Shown: positions 1-6,775 of the stretch, in pieces
Layout of the letters: each line of letters begins with the position of its first letter
How positions within the stretch are numbered: the stretch's first letter is position 1
Source: DATKIY01 sp035543875
GTDB lineage: Bacteria > Actinomycetota > Actinomycetes > JAHEKZ01
NCBI GenBank assembly: GCA_035543875.1
Contig: DATKIY010000124.1
Span: 1 to 11,857, forward strand
DNA: 11,857 nt
Reading direction: 5' to 3'
The notes under the pieces: generated by a model
What the model was told of the DNA's origin: nothing
Seen by the model: only the letters and a program-made list of their open reading frames with translations
Database searches by the model: none
Program-made: the position numbers and the translations under genes

Positions 1-537
1 ACCCGGAACACCCATCACGAGGTCGCAGTGGACGTTGCCGCCATATGGCGCGCCGTACGAGTCGAGCAGCCGGTTGAGCGCCGTCACGTGACCAAGATCA
101 AATAGTTCGAACTCGGGGACGACCTCCCTGACCTGCGTCTCTTGGTACAGCTCAACCATGAACGGCCAGGGGTTCATGAACACGTCATCACCGAAGTTAA
201 CGGTGCCGCACGTCAGCGAACAGGAGTCGGGCTGCGCCTCGAGAACGCGCAGCCGAGGGGGGTATCCGTCGTGGACCGACCCACCGGTGGAGAGCTGGAC
301 GACCAGCGAGGTCTGCTCCCGGACGGCGGCCACCGTGTCCCTGAGGCGGGCCAAATCCAGGGTCGGAGCAGCCTGCTCGTCCCGAATATGAATGTGGATC
401 ATGGCCGCACCTGCGGCTTCGCAGGCCTTGGCGCTGGCGACCAGCTCGTCCAAAGTGATCGGCAGCGCGGGGACGTCAGCCTTGGTGGATTCTGCCCCAG
501 TGGGTGCGACAGTGATCATCGTGGCGGCGTGAACCAT
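1..537 (-). CDS. BKACE-family (DUF849) 3-keto-5-aminohexanoate cleavage enzyme-like protein, 5' part only
   Basis: The first 179 codons are present; the 3' part lies beyond the window edge. The family condenses a beta-keto acid with acetyl-CoA and splits it to acetoacetate and a CoA ester, using a zinc ion in a TIM barrel. Visible support: an N-terminal strand ITVAPTGAE-STK, the zinc-binding pair HIHIRD (H48 and H50), the QLSTGG motif at residues 81-86, SLTCGTVNFGDDVF near 115-128, and DLVMGVPG at the window edge, which matches the family's D-L-V-x-G-V-P-G segment. The start at 537 has an AGGA eight bases upstream; an in-frame ATG at 519 is a shorter alternative. The substrate cannot be assigned, because BKACE members act on many beta-keto acids. 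The gene is divergent from the DUF4388 gene, and no metabolic partner is visible here. Confidence 0.9.
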   Translation of the reverse strand, partial: MVHAATMITVAPTGAESTKADVPALPITLDELVASAKACEAAGAAMIHIHIRDEQAAPTLDLARLRDTVAAVREQTSLVVQLSTGGSVHDGYPPRLRVLEAQPDSCSLTCGTVNFGDDVFMNPWPFMVELYQETQVREVVPEFELFDLGHVTALNRLLDSYGAPYGGNVHCDLVMGVPG

Positions 538-791
538 GCGGGCGATCCTGCCACGCCTGGGCTGCCGATATGCACGTACGGGTGCTGGTAAGGGAATCCG
601 GGCGTCACACGACCCCTAACCGATCCCCCCACGAGGCTCAACGATGGAGCCCGCGATGCCGAAGGAATAGAGGTCGGACTTCACCCTATTGGGGTTCGAC
701 CGCGCGGTGATCGGCTGATGCCGCGCTTTAGTCGCGCGGCCTCTGCCAGGGGTGCCGGGCGCATGAGAACCGCGGAGGGGGTCTGTCACCG

Positions 792-3638
792 GTGTCGACG
801 GCGCAGGTTCTTACGTCCGCAGTTGAGCAGGTCTTGATTGAGCTCGGCGAAGCGGGCGCCAGCGGCTGCCTGACCGTCACCGACCCAGCCGGCGAACAGT
901 CCGAAGTCTTCCTCAAAAATGGCGCCGTCTACTCGGTCTACGTCCCCGGCCGCCGAGTTCAGCTCGGCGCGCGTCTGATCGCTGCCGGCGACCTGTCCCC
1001 CGAAGCCCTGGCATCGGCACTGGACGTACAGACCAACGAGCTCCAGGGTTGGCGCCTTGGCGAGCTGCTAGTTCACCTGGGCTACGTCGAGCGCAGCGTC
1101 GTCGAGGCGTTCGTGGTCGAGCAGCTCAAAGACGCGATGGCAGTGCTGTTGGGCTGGCCCGTAGCGGCTCATAAGTTCCGCAAAACCAAGAAGACTCGCC
1201 AAGACGTAGCGCCGCCCATGTCGGTGCGCGACCTGCTCGCCGAGATCGAGGCGCGACGCCACCGCTGGGAAGAGCTACTCGTTGCAATCGGCGGAGAGCG
1301 CGGAATCCCGATGCTTTCCGCCCGACCCGACGGCGCAGCCGACGTCGTGCTGTCCAGCGCCGACTGGGCGCTGCTGTGCAAGGTCGACGGTGAGCGCGAC
1401 ATCGCCGAGCTGGCTGCAGAGTGCGGCTTTACGGTGTTCGAGGCCGGTCACGTCATCAAGTCGCTGATGGATGCGGGACTTGTCGACGTCGAGCTGCCAG
1501 ACGACGAGCCTGTGGCTTCCGTAACATCACTCGATGACGCTCGCGGCAAGCGGCCAGCGTTCGAGCCGGCACCCGACCCGGCTAACGACGACCTGGCAGC
1601 CTCAGTAAAGAAGGTCACCGCCGCACTGGCAGATCTCTTCAAGCCGGTCGCGCCACCAACGAACGCCAAGAAGGCAGCTGCCGAGGACGCCCGACGCATC
1701 GAGGAAGAGGCACGCTCGGCCGCCAAACTTGAAGCGAAGCTCGCAGCGGAAGAGGCTGAAAGAGTAGAAGCCGAACGCCTAGTCAAGGAAGCGGAAGGAC
1801 GCATCGCGGCCGAGGTCGAAGCCTGGCTCGCGCATGAGACGTGGTTGGCCGGGAAGCGTGCGGAGGCTGAAGACGAAGCGCGCGAGCTACACCAACAGTG
1901 GCTAGAGGCGCAACGCGCTACGGCCGAACCTGAAGCGTGGCTCGCTCACTACCAGTGGTTGGAAGACGAACGTCGAAGCTGTGAAGTGCAAGCTTGGGAA
2001 GAGCACGAGCTCTGGCTCGGCTCCGTACTTCGCGAAGAAGCCGAACGGCTCGAGGGCGAGCGTCGAGACGCAGAAGCCAAAGCGTGGAAGGACCACAGCG
2101 CTTGGCTGGAGAAGAAGCGTCGTGCGGCCGAACCCGAAGCTTGGGTTGCACACGTCATCTGGCTCGCAGACGAGCGAGCATCGGTCGAAGTCCAAGCGTG
2201 GACCGAGCACGAAGAGTGGCTGGAGGTCGAGGTCGAGCGCGCACGTCAGCAGCTCGACGAAGAGCGCCGGACAGCAGAGCCCAAAGCATGGAAGGAACAC
2301 AAAGCGTGGCTCGCCGACCAACGTCGTGACAACGAGGAAACGGCTTGGGCGGACCACCAGGTCTGGCTGGACGCCGCGCGTGACGATGCCGCAGACCAGG
2401 CTTGGCTAGAGCATTCTGCCTGGCTCGACGACAACCGCACCGAGTGCGAAGAACAAGCCTGGCTCGACCACGCAGAAGTTCTCGACGGTGAGCGACAAGC
2501 CTTGGAAGCGGAGGCTTGGACCGTTCACGAGCAGTACCTGACCTGGAAGCGTGGCGTCGACGAAGAGGCCGCACGGGAAGACCACGTTGCCTTCTTGGAG
2601 TCGGAGCGGCAGCGCGTTGAGGAAGAGGCGTGGCTCGCGCACGACGAGGTGCTTACAGTCGAGCACCAAGCCGCCGAAGCCGCACGTGCTGCCGATGCAG
2701 CCCGGATTGCCGCACTAGAAGCAGAGCGCGAAGAACTCGAGCGCGAGGCCAAGGCAGAGGAAGCGCGCCGTCGCAAGCGCCAAGAAGAAGCCGACCGCGC
2801 CGAGAAGGATGCGGCCGCTGCAAAGGCGGCAGAGAAGCAGCGTCTTGAGGAAGAGCGCATTGCGGCAGAGCAGGCAGCGATCGCCGAAGCAGAACGCATT
2901 GAGGCAGAGCGGCTCGCGGCTGAGGAAGCGGAACGCCTAGAGGCAGAACGCCTGGCGGCCGAAGAAGCTGCTCGCATCGAAGCGGAGCGGATGGAAGCCG
3001 AGCGCATTGCGGCGGAAGAAGAGGCAGCGCGCCGTGAAGCTGAACGTCACGCTGCCGAGCGTGCCGCGGAAGCTGCGCGCGAAGAAGAAGCCCGTCTCGA
3101 AGCAGAGCGGTTGGAGGCCGAACGCGTCGAAGCCGAACGCCTAGAGGCCGAGCGACTCGCAGCGGAAGAGGAAGCAGCACGGTTGGAAGCTGCGCGCATC
3201 GAAGCTGACCGGATTGCCGCCGAGGAGGAAGCCGCACGCGCGGAGGCCGCACGCCACTCGGCCGAACGCGCCGCTGAAGCAGCCCGCGAACAAGAAGCTG
3301 CGGCGGCACAGACAAGTCCGGAGCTGGAGGAAATGTGGGAGGCCGACGCGCCGAGTACAGCTCAGTCGTTCGCAGCGTTGCAAGACCTGCCGATCGAAGC
3401 TCCGGCCGCCGAGATCGATGACGTTGAGGTCGTCGAAGTATTCGAACCTGAGCCAGCACCAGAGCCCGGGCCGGGTGTTGACACCGCTGCGCTGCTGCGC
3501 GAGTTGGCGAGCCTCGGTGGCTTCAACGACGCACCACCAGAGCCGACCCAGACGTCCAAGCCAGTCAAGTCAGGCAAGCCAAGCGCCGGTCCCAAAGATG
3601 CGGACAAGAAAAAGAAGAAGGGCCTCTTCGGCCGCTAA
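792..3638 (+). CDS. DUF4388-type protein with Trp/His 19-residue repeats and a long coiled coil
   Basis: A 948-residue protein of unknown function. Residues about 10-130 resemble the DUF4388 (PATAN) module, with GCLTVTD, a VFLKNGAVYSVYV strand pair and LGARL / RLGELLVHLGYV helical elements. Residues 186-235 (SADWALLCKVDGERDIAEL through DAGLVDVEL) look like a winged helix of the type that often follows DUF4388. Residues 344-631 form 14 tandem Trp/His repeats. About 632-840 is a Glu/Ala/Arg coiled coil (EAERLEAER-like). An acidic Pro-rich linker follows, then a short amphipathic helix DTAALLRELASLGG (897-910) and a KKKKKGLFGR basic tail. There is no signal peptide or TM segment, so it is probably a cytoplasmic scaffold. 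DUF4388 proteins are often linked to two-component or small-GTPase signalling, but no such neighbour is visible. GTG start; a GGAGG lies somewhat far upstream (13 bases). Confidence 0.9.
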   Translation: MSTAQVLTSAVEQVLIELGEAGASGCLTVTDPAGEQSEVFLKNGAVYSVYVPGRRVQLGARLIAAGDLSPEALASALDVQTNELQGWRLGELLVHLGYVERSVVEAFVVEQLKDAMAVLLGWPVAAHKFRKTKKTRQDVAPPMSVRDLLAEIEARRHRWEELLVAIGGERGIPMLSARPDGAADVVLSSADWALLCKVDGERDIAELAAECGFTVFEAGHVIKSLMDAGLVDVELPDDEPVASVTSLDDARGKRPAFEPAPDPANDDLAASVKKVTAALADLFKPVAPPTNAKKAAAEDARRIEEEARSAAKLEAKLAAEEAERVEAERLVKEAEGRIAAEVEAWLAHETWLAGKRAEAEDEARELHQQWLEAQRATAEPEAWLAHYQWLEDERRSCEVQAWEEHELWLGSVLREEAERLEGERRDAEAKAWKDHSAWLEKKRRAAEPEAWVAHVIWLADERASVEVQAWTEHEEWLEVEVERARQQLDEERRTAEPKAWKEHKAWLADQRRDNEETAWADHQVWLDAARDDAADQAWLEHSAWLDDNRTECEEQAWLDHAEVLDGERQALEAEAWTVHEQYLTWKRGVDEEAAREDHVAFLESERQRVEEEAWLAHDEVLTVEHQAAEAARAADAARIAALEAEREELEREAKAEEARRRKRQEEADRAEKDAAAAKAAEKQRLEEERIAAEQAAIAEAERIEAERLAAEEAERLEAERLAAEEAARIEAERMEAERIAAEEEAARREAERHAAERAAEAAREEEARLEAERLEAERVEAERLEAERLAAEEEAARLEAARIEADRIAAEEEAARAEAARHSAERAAEAAREQEAAAAQTSPELEEMWEADAPSTAQSFAALQDLPIEAPAAEIDDVEVVEVFEPEPAPEPGPGVDTAALLRELASLGGFNDAPPEPTQTSKPVKSGKPSAGPKDADKKKKKGLFGR
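1821..2684 (+). repeat. 14 tandem copies of a 19-residue Trp/His helical repeat (protein level)
   Basis: These are residues 344-631 of the DUF4388 protein. The consensus is A-W-x-x-H-x-x-(W/aromatic)-L-x-x-x-R-x-x-x-E-x-x. Repeats begin at residues 344, 363, 382, 401, 431, 450, 469, 499, 518, 537, 556, 575, 594 and 613. Twelve are exactly 19 residues. The fourth and seventh are 30, each with 11 extra residues placed after the second Trp-Leu. An 11-residue insert is three helical turns, so it would keep the helix face in phase. Copies 2 and 13 have Arg for the first Trp, and the last four lose the second Trp (Val, Tyr, Phe, Val). The DNA copies are diverged, so this is an old array rather than a recent slippage product. 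Confidence 0.9.
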
Positions 3639-3926
3639 CGGGAAACGGGGGATATGCGCCCCCTTGCCCCCCGGAGCGCGCGAACACTCCGACTGCCGTC
3701 GCCGAGTCAATGGAGCACCCGATGACCACAAAAGAATCTACGGACGACCAGCGAGCGGAGGTGGCGTGAGCGCCGGGATCAGTGCGCAGATATGGCACCG
3801 CCAGCAAGGCAAGGTGGCGGTGTGACCTGAAGCGAGCGGATGAGACAACCGAGCCCGGACCTGACGGGCGGCGTCCGCAGTTACGGCAACGCGGCTGGGT
3901 TCCGAACCAATGGTGAGGGGCACGGT

Positions 3927-4370
3927 ATGACCGCGGCTGCGTACGGAGAATCGGGTGACGGCAGGCGGCGGCGCGCGCGGACGGCCGTTGGCGCCGCAGC
4001 CGTGTTCTTGGTGGTGGTTGTTGGTGCCTGGCTCGCGGTGCAGAGCCAGGGTGGTCCGGTGCAAGGTTCAGCCGAGACGGCAAAGGGTTTCGTTGACTCG
4101 TTTCCTCAAGACTGGGGTTGCGAGTCGCAGATAATGGTGAACTGGCAACAGGCGTACGTGGTATGTGACGAGCTAAAGAGTCAGTACTTCTGGTGGCCCT
4201 ACGGTACGGGCGAGGCGATGGAAGGCATCGACCTCGATGCAAGCGGTTGCGTCGCCGTGTCAGGCAAGGCGATGGGAATTTCCACCGATACGGCACGCCA
4301 TGATGAAGTTGAGGCGGTACAGGGGCTTATCGATTCGTTCGCGGAGACACCAGAAGTCCACTGCCCGTGA
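3927..4370 (+). CDS. Single-pass membrane protein with external four-cysteine domain (short paralogue)
   Basis: Not a family I recognise by name. The protein has 147 residues: a short Arg-rich cytoplasmic N terminus (RRRRAR, 13-18), one TM helix (about 19-38) and an external domain of about 105 residues with four cysteines (C65, C80, C108, C146), likely two disulfides. Landmarks are SFPQDWGC, AYVVC, GCVAVSG and a C-terminal HCP. The same landmarks occur in the convergent gene at 4457-5071, so the two are paralogues. The chosen ATG has GAGGGG six bases upstream; an in-frame ATG at 3840 would add 29 residues that look non-coding. The positive N terminus fits a type II topology (cytoplasmic N, external C). 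The role is unknown; Trp/Tyr-rich sequence (YFWWPYG) between C80 and C108 may form a binding surface. Confidence 0.85.
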   Translation: MTAAAYGESGDGRRRRARTAVGAAAVFLVVVVGAWLAVQSQGGPVQGSAETAKGFVDSFPQDWGCESQIMVNWQQAYVVCDELKSQYFWWPYGTGEAMEGIDLDASGCVAVSGKAMGISTDTARHDEVEAVQGLIDSFAETPEVHCP

Positions 4371-4412
4371 GGCCCCTCTGTCTCACCATCACGTTCACGA
4401 CAGGTTTCTCAT

Positions 4413-4444
4413 GCGCCCCAAGCTGACGAAACGGATGGGGGCGC
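4413..4444. terminator. Possible bidirectional terminator hairpin between convergent genes
   Basis: GCGCCCC (4413-4419) and GGGGCGC (4438-4444) are perfect complements around an 18-base loop, in the 86 bases between the stop codons of two convergent genes. There is no T-tract, which is common in high-GC actinobacteria, so the call rests on position and stem only. Confidence 0.35.
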
Positions 4445-4456
4445 GTTGGTGGGCAC

Positions 4457-5071
4457 CTACGGACAAGCGGGTCCAATTCGATCCGTCGAGCCTTTAAAGG
4501 CGTTCTCGATGTCTGTGAGGGTGCTTTCTTGAGCTTCGGCGGAAGCGGACGAGTAACCCAACCATGACGCCACAGTGTGGCCCGAGAGAACAGCACACGG
4601 TACGTCCTGCCACCCGTCGGCCTCAGCATCACTTATCAGTTGGTCTATGTCCTGCACCCACACGAAGGTCGCACCCGGTGGTGTGTCATAAGGAGACCCG
4701 GGTACTCGGCTTTGGCCCTGGCAAGTGACCAACTCACTGTCACCGTACGCGTCTGACGGCCCGGCGTTAGGGGTTTTGCAGGCCCAGCTCTCGGGGAACG
4801 ACGCAAGGAACTCGCTGGGGCTGCTTGCACCCCCAGCTATGGGCCCCCCGTTTCCGCGCTGTGCAATGAAATACACCCCGCCGAGGACGAACAAAAGAAT
4901 GACGGCACCACCGCCCACAACGAAGGCGAGGTTGCGCAGCCGCCAAAAGTTGCGATTTGCGACGGGCTCGGCCGGAGCGAGCAACGCGCTCCCGGTAACG
5001 AGCACTGATCCGCAAACAACACAGACTTTTGCTGTGCTGTCGTTGGAGTGACCGTTCGCGCAGCCAACCAT
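4457..5071 (-). CDS. Zinc-ribbon single-pass membrane protein with external four-cysteine domain (long paralogue)
   Basis: A 204-residue protein of unknown function. It starts with a zinc-ribbon-like segment (C4, H8, C17, C20 in GCANGHSN and VCVVCG), then a Pro/Ala linker, one TM helix (about 47-70) and an external domain with four cysteines (C98, C117, C159, C203). The external domain matches the neighbour at 3927-4370 in order and spacing: SFPESWAC against SFPQDWGC, a second Cys after an AY motif, PCAVLSG against GCVAVSG, and a terminal ACP against HCP. The start at 5071 has an AGAGGTG ribosome site about seven bases upstream and puts the ribbon at the very N terminus; an in-frame ATG at 5131 would add 20 residues. 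The layout suggests a sensor or anchor with a cytosolic metal-ribbon head and an extracytoplasmic tail. Confidence 0.87.
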   Translation of the reverse strand: MVGCANGHSNDSTAKVCVVCGSVLVTGSALLAPAEPVANRNFWRLRNLAFVVGGGAVILLFVLGGVYFIAQRGNGGPIAGGASSPSEFLASFPESWACKTPNAGPSDAYGDSELVTCQGQSRVPGSPYDTPPGATFVWVQDIDQLISDAEADGWQDVPCAVLSGHTVASWLGYSSASAEAQESTLTDIENAFKGSTDRIGPACP

Positions 5072-5249
5072 GCCGTCACCTCTCGCTGGGTTTGCTGATG
5101 CTAGCGGAGCGACAAGGCTGGAACCTGCCATGAGTGCACCGCGTCAGAAGGCAATGAGGGTTGCGTGGCGAACCGGTCCTCCGCGACTCATGTCCCGTCT
5201 TGAAGTCCCGCAGCAACGGCGGGCAGGAACCCCCGAAACGAGCGTCGCA

Positions 5250-5266
5250 AGCCCCTGAACGGGGCT
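5250..5266. promoter_or_regulatory. Perfect hairpin just before the TPR-like gene
   Basis: AGCCCC (5250-5255), loop TGAAC, GGGGCT (5261-5266). The hairpin ends nine bases before the GTG at 5276. It could be a terminator, or a structure masking the initiation region. No Shine-Dalgarno sequence lies between it and the GTG, so the true start may be the in-frame GTG at 5303 or ATG at 5312. A weaker hairpin (CCCGC 5207-5211 with GCGGG 5219-5223) lies further upstream. Confidence 0.45.
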
Positions 5267-5275
5267 CCTTCCTGT

Positions 5276-5683
5276 GTGACGCCCGACGAGTTGGGCGATG
5301 GCGTGACGGCAATGCGCGCGTTGCTGCCCTCGGTGGTCGGACCCGTTGCCGAGGCGTTGTCCGCGTCAGGTCCGGAGGCCGCAGCAGCGGCCTTCCATCG
5401 ACTGGCCGCGGCGGAGCTGGCCGCATTCGACCTCGACGACGAGGGGTTCATGGATGCCATTTGGGGAGCGATCGAGCTGCATCACACGAGCCTGGTGAGG
5501 CCGCTCCTGCGAGTGTGGACCGCGTTGCGTCCGGACTCATCCGCTGCATGGACGATGACCGGATGGGCGCATCAGGTAGACGGGCAACTCGATCTGGCGC
5601 GAAGCCTCCTCGTACGTGCACTCGACCTGGACCCTGAGAACGAGGATGCCGCGTTAATCATGAGCAACCTGCCGTCGGCGTGA
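5276..5683 (+). CDS. Small helical protein with a C-terminal TPR-like motif
   Basis: A 135-residue, Ala/Leu-rich, all-helical protein. Residues about 88-125 fit one tetratricopeptide repeat: AWTMTGWAHQVDGQLDLA, then SLLVRALDLDPENEDAA, with the usual aromatic, Gly/Ala and closing Pro positions. The N-terminal 80 residues are helical with no clear motif. There is no signal peptide or TM segment, so it is likely a cytoplasmic adaptor; TPRs bind protein partners. The start is uncertain, because a hairpin ends nine bases upstream and no ribosome site is visible; GTG 5303 and ATG 5312 are in-frame alternatives. It is divergent from the zinc-ribbon gene, with 204 bases between. A specific function cannot be given. 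Confidence 0.7.
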   Translation: MTPDELGDGVTAMRALLPSVVGPVAEALSASGPEAAAAAFHRLAAAELAAFDLDDEGFMDAIWGAIELHHTSLVRPLLRVWTALRPDSSAAWTMTGWAHQVDGQLDLARSLLVRALDLDPENEDAALIMSNLPSA

Positions 5684-5874
5684 GCCCTGAAGTGCAGCGG
5701 CGCTCTCGCCTATTTCAGTCAATTTGTCGGTCATTCGATCCCGCCGCTGACTGCCTGATGAGCGCCTTAGGCTCCGCACAGATCGAATGGCCCCAGACAA
5801 CTCTGACCGCAGATCGGCGACCAAAGCTGAGATCGAACGAACGTGCACGACAACGGGCGGTGTCATTGTGGAAG

Positions 5875-6642
5875 TCATCCCCCTCGCACAGCATCGGATG
5901 GCGCATCGGAGGTGGGTGTCGAGGGGATCTGCGTCACATCAATCGACCGTGTCGGAGCGGAGGCTTCGTACCGTGATCGTGCAAGCGCACGGGTCTCTGT
6001 CTCGACAGTTGTCAGCCACCCTTCCCATCGCTGTTGCATGGGACGAACCAAACCGCCACCCACGCCCACAACAAGGATCCCGCCGACGGTCGCAAGCACT
6101 GCGATCAGAATGGGTGTCGTGACAGTTGCTGCAACCTCGATCTGGTTCAAAGCCGCGATCACACCTAACGCAAGGATCACAACGCTCGCGAGGTTCGCCA
6201 AAAATTGGCCGTAGGACATTCCGCTCAGGGAATTGGCGACCAAGTCCTTGACTGCTCTCGCAATTGCGGAAGCAACAACAACAATGACGAGCGCAACGAA
6301 CAGTTTCGGTAAGAAGGCGATGACACCCTGAAGCAATTCGCTTACAGGGTTGGGGCCGAATACGCCAAAGGCCAACTGGAGGACGAACAGGATCAGCGCG
6401 TAGTAGACAATTTTCGCCGCGATATCGCTGGCGTCGTATCGGCTGTGTGCAAGCGCGGTTCGGACACCGCCCCTCTCCACAGCATTGTCGAACCCCACCC
6501 GCTCAAGGACTGCGTCGGTGAGTTTTTCTAGTAGCTTTGCGATGAGGAAACCCACGATCAAAATCACCAAGAAGGCAATGAACTTCGGCAGAAAATTTCC
6601 CACATCGTTGGCAGCGTTTTGAAGACTCTCATCCCAGTTCAT
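5875..6642 (-). CDS. Conserved-TM-helix (mechanosensitive-channel-like) membrane protein
   Basis: A 255-residue integral membrane protein with about five TM segments (roughly 21-37, 75-95, 114-130, 148-167, 174-199). It carries two copies of a helix found in small-conductance mechanosensitive channel relatives (the 'conserved TM helix' family): FLPKFIAFLVILIVGFLIAK at 17-36 and FLPKLFVALVIVVVASAIAR at 110-129. It ends in a polar cytoplasmic tail and lacks the beta-domain that forms the vestibule of true MscS. The family is usually annotated as mechanosensitive ion channel; the transported solute is unknown. The start at 6642 has AGGG eight bases upstream; reading further upstream in frame would run into the topoisomerase gene and is rejected. 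A GATT-N16-GGGTAT promoter about 50 bases before the start suggests stress-sigma control, which would fit osmotic defence. Confidence 0.87.
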   Translation of the reverse strand: MNWDESLQNAANDVGNFLPKFIAFLVILIVGFLIAKLLEKLTDAVLERVGFDNAVERGGVRTALAHSRYDASDIAAKIVYYALILFVLQLAFGVFGPNPVSELLQGVIAFLPKLFVALVIVVVASAIARAVKDLVANSLSGMSYGQFLANLASVVILALGVIAALNQIEVAATVTTPILIAVLATVGGILVVGVGGGLVRPMQQRWEGWLTTVETETRALARSRYEASAPTRSIDVTQIPSTPTSDAPSDAVRGG

Positions 6643-6689
6643 CTCGGGCACCCTTCGCGATTCATCGACTGCAAGACATTGTTCGACGG

Positions 6690-6715
6690 ATACCCAAGTA
6701 GTTATCTCTCTAATC
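6690..6715 (-). promoter_or_regulatory. SigB/SigF-type promoter of the mechanosensitive-like gene
   Basis: Read on the minus strand: GATT (6715-6712), a 16-base spacer, then GGGTAT (6695-6690). The actinobacterial general-stress consensus is G(N/T)(N/T)T-N14-17-GGGTA(T/C). The predicted start of transcription is near 6683, giving a leader of about 40 bases that includes the ribosome site. The -10 is a perfect match; the -35 is only GNNT. Confidence 0.55.
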
Positions 6716-6741
6716 CACCGGAACTGAATTCGCCTGCCGTT

Positions 6742-6767
6742 GGTTGGAAGCCGCTGCAAGTGGGTAT
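6742..6767 (+). promoter_or_regulatory. SigB/SigF-type promoter of the topoisomerase gene, implying a leaderless mRNA
   Basis: GGTT (6742-6745), a 16-base spacer and GGGTAT (6762-6767); GTTG at 6743-6746 with a 15-base spacer is equivalent. The -10 ends only eight bases before the GTG at 6776, so transcription should begin at or within a base or two of the start codon. This explains why that gene has no ribosome-binding site. Confidence 0.55.
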
Positions 6768-6775
6768 GACGAATC

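Noticed and set aside
690..705. GGTTCGAC as a possible tRNA T-loop
   Set aside because: The flanking bases do not form a T-arm and no acceptor or anticodon stem can be drawn.
2653..3459. Long open frames opposite and alongside the coiled-coil region (including one of 268 codons on the minus strand)
   Set aside because: Shadows of the repetitive Glu/Ala/Arg codons; the products are low-complexity with no domain, and the sense frame has a clear 948-residue protein.
5684..5874. Intergenic stretch with overlapping short ORFs on both strands
   Set aside because: No ribosome site, family character or structure; the frames run into the membrane-protein gene in the wrong sense.
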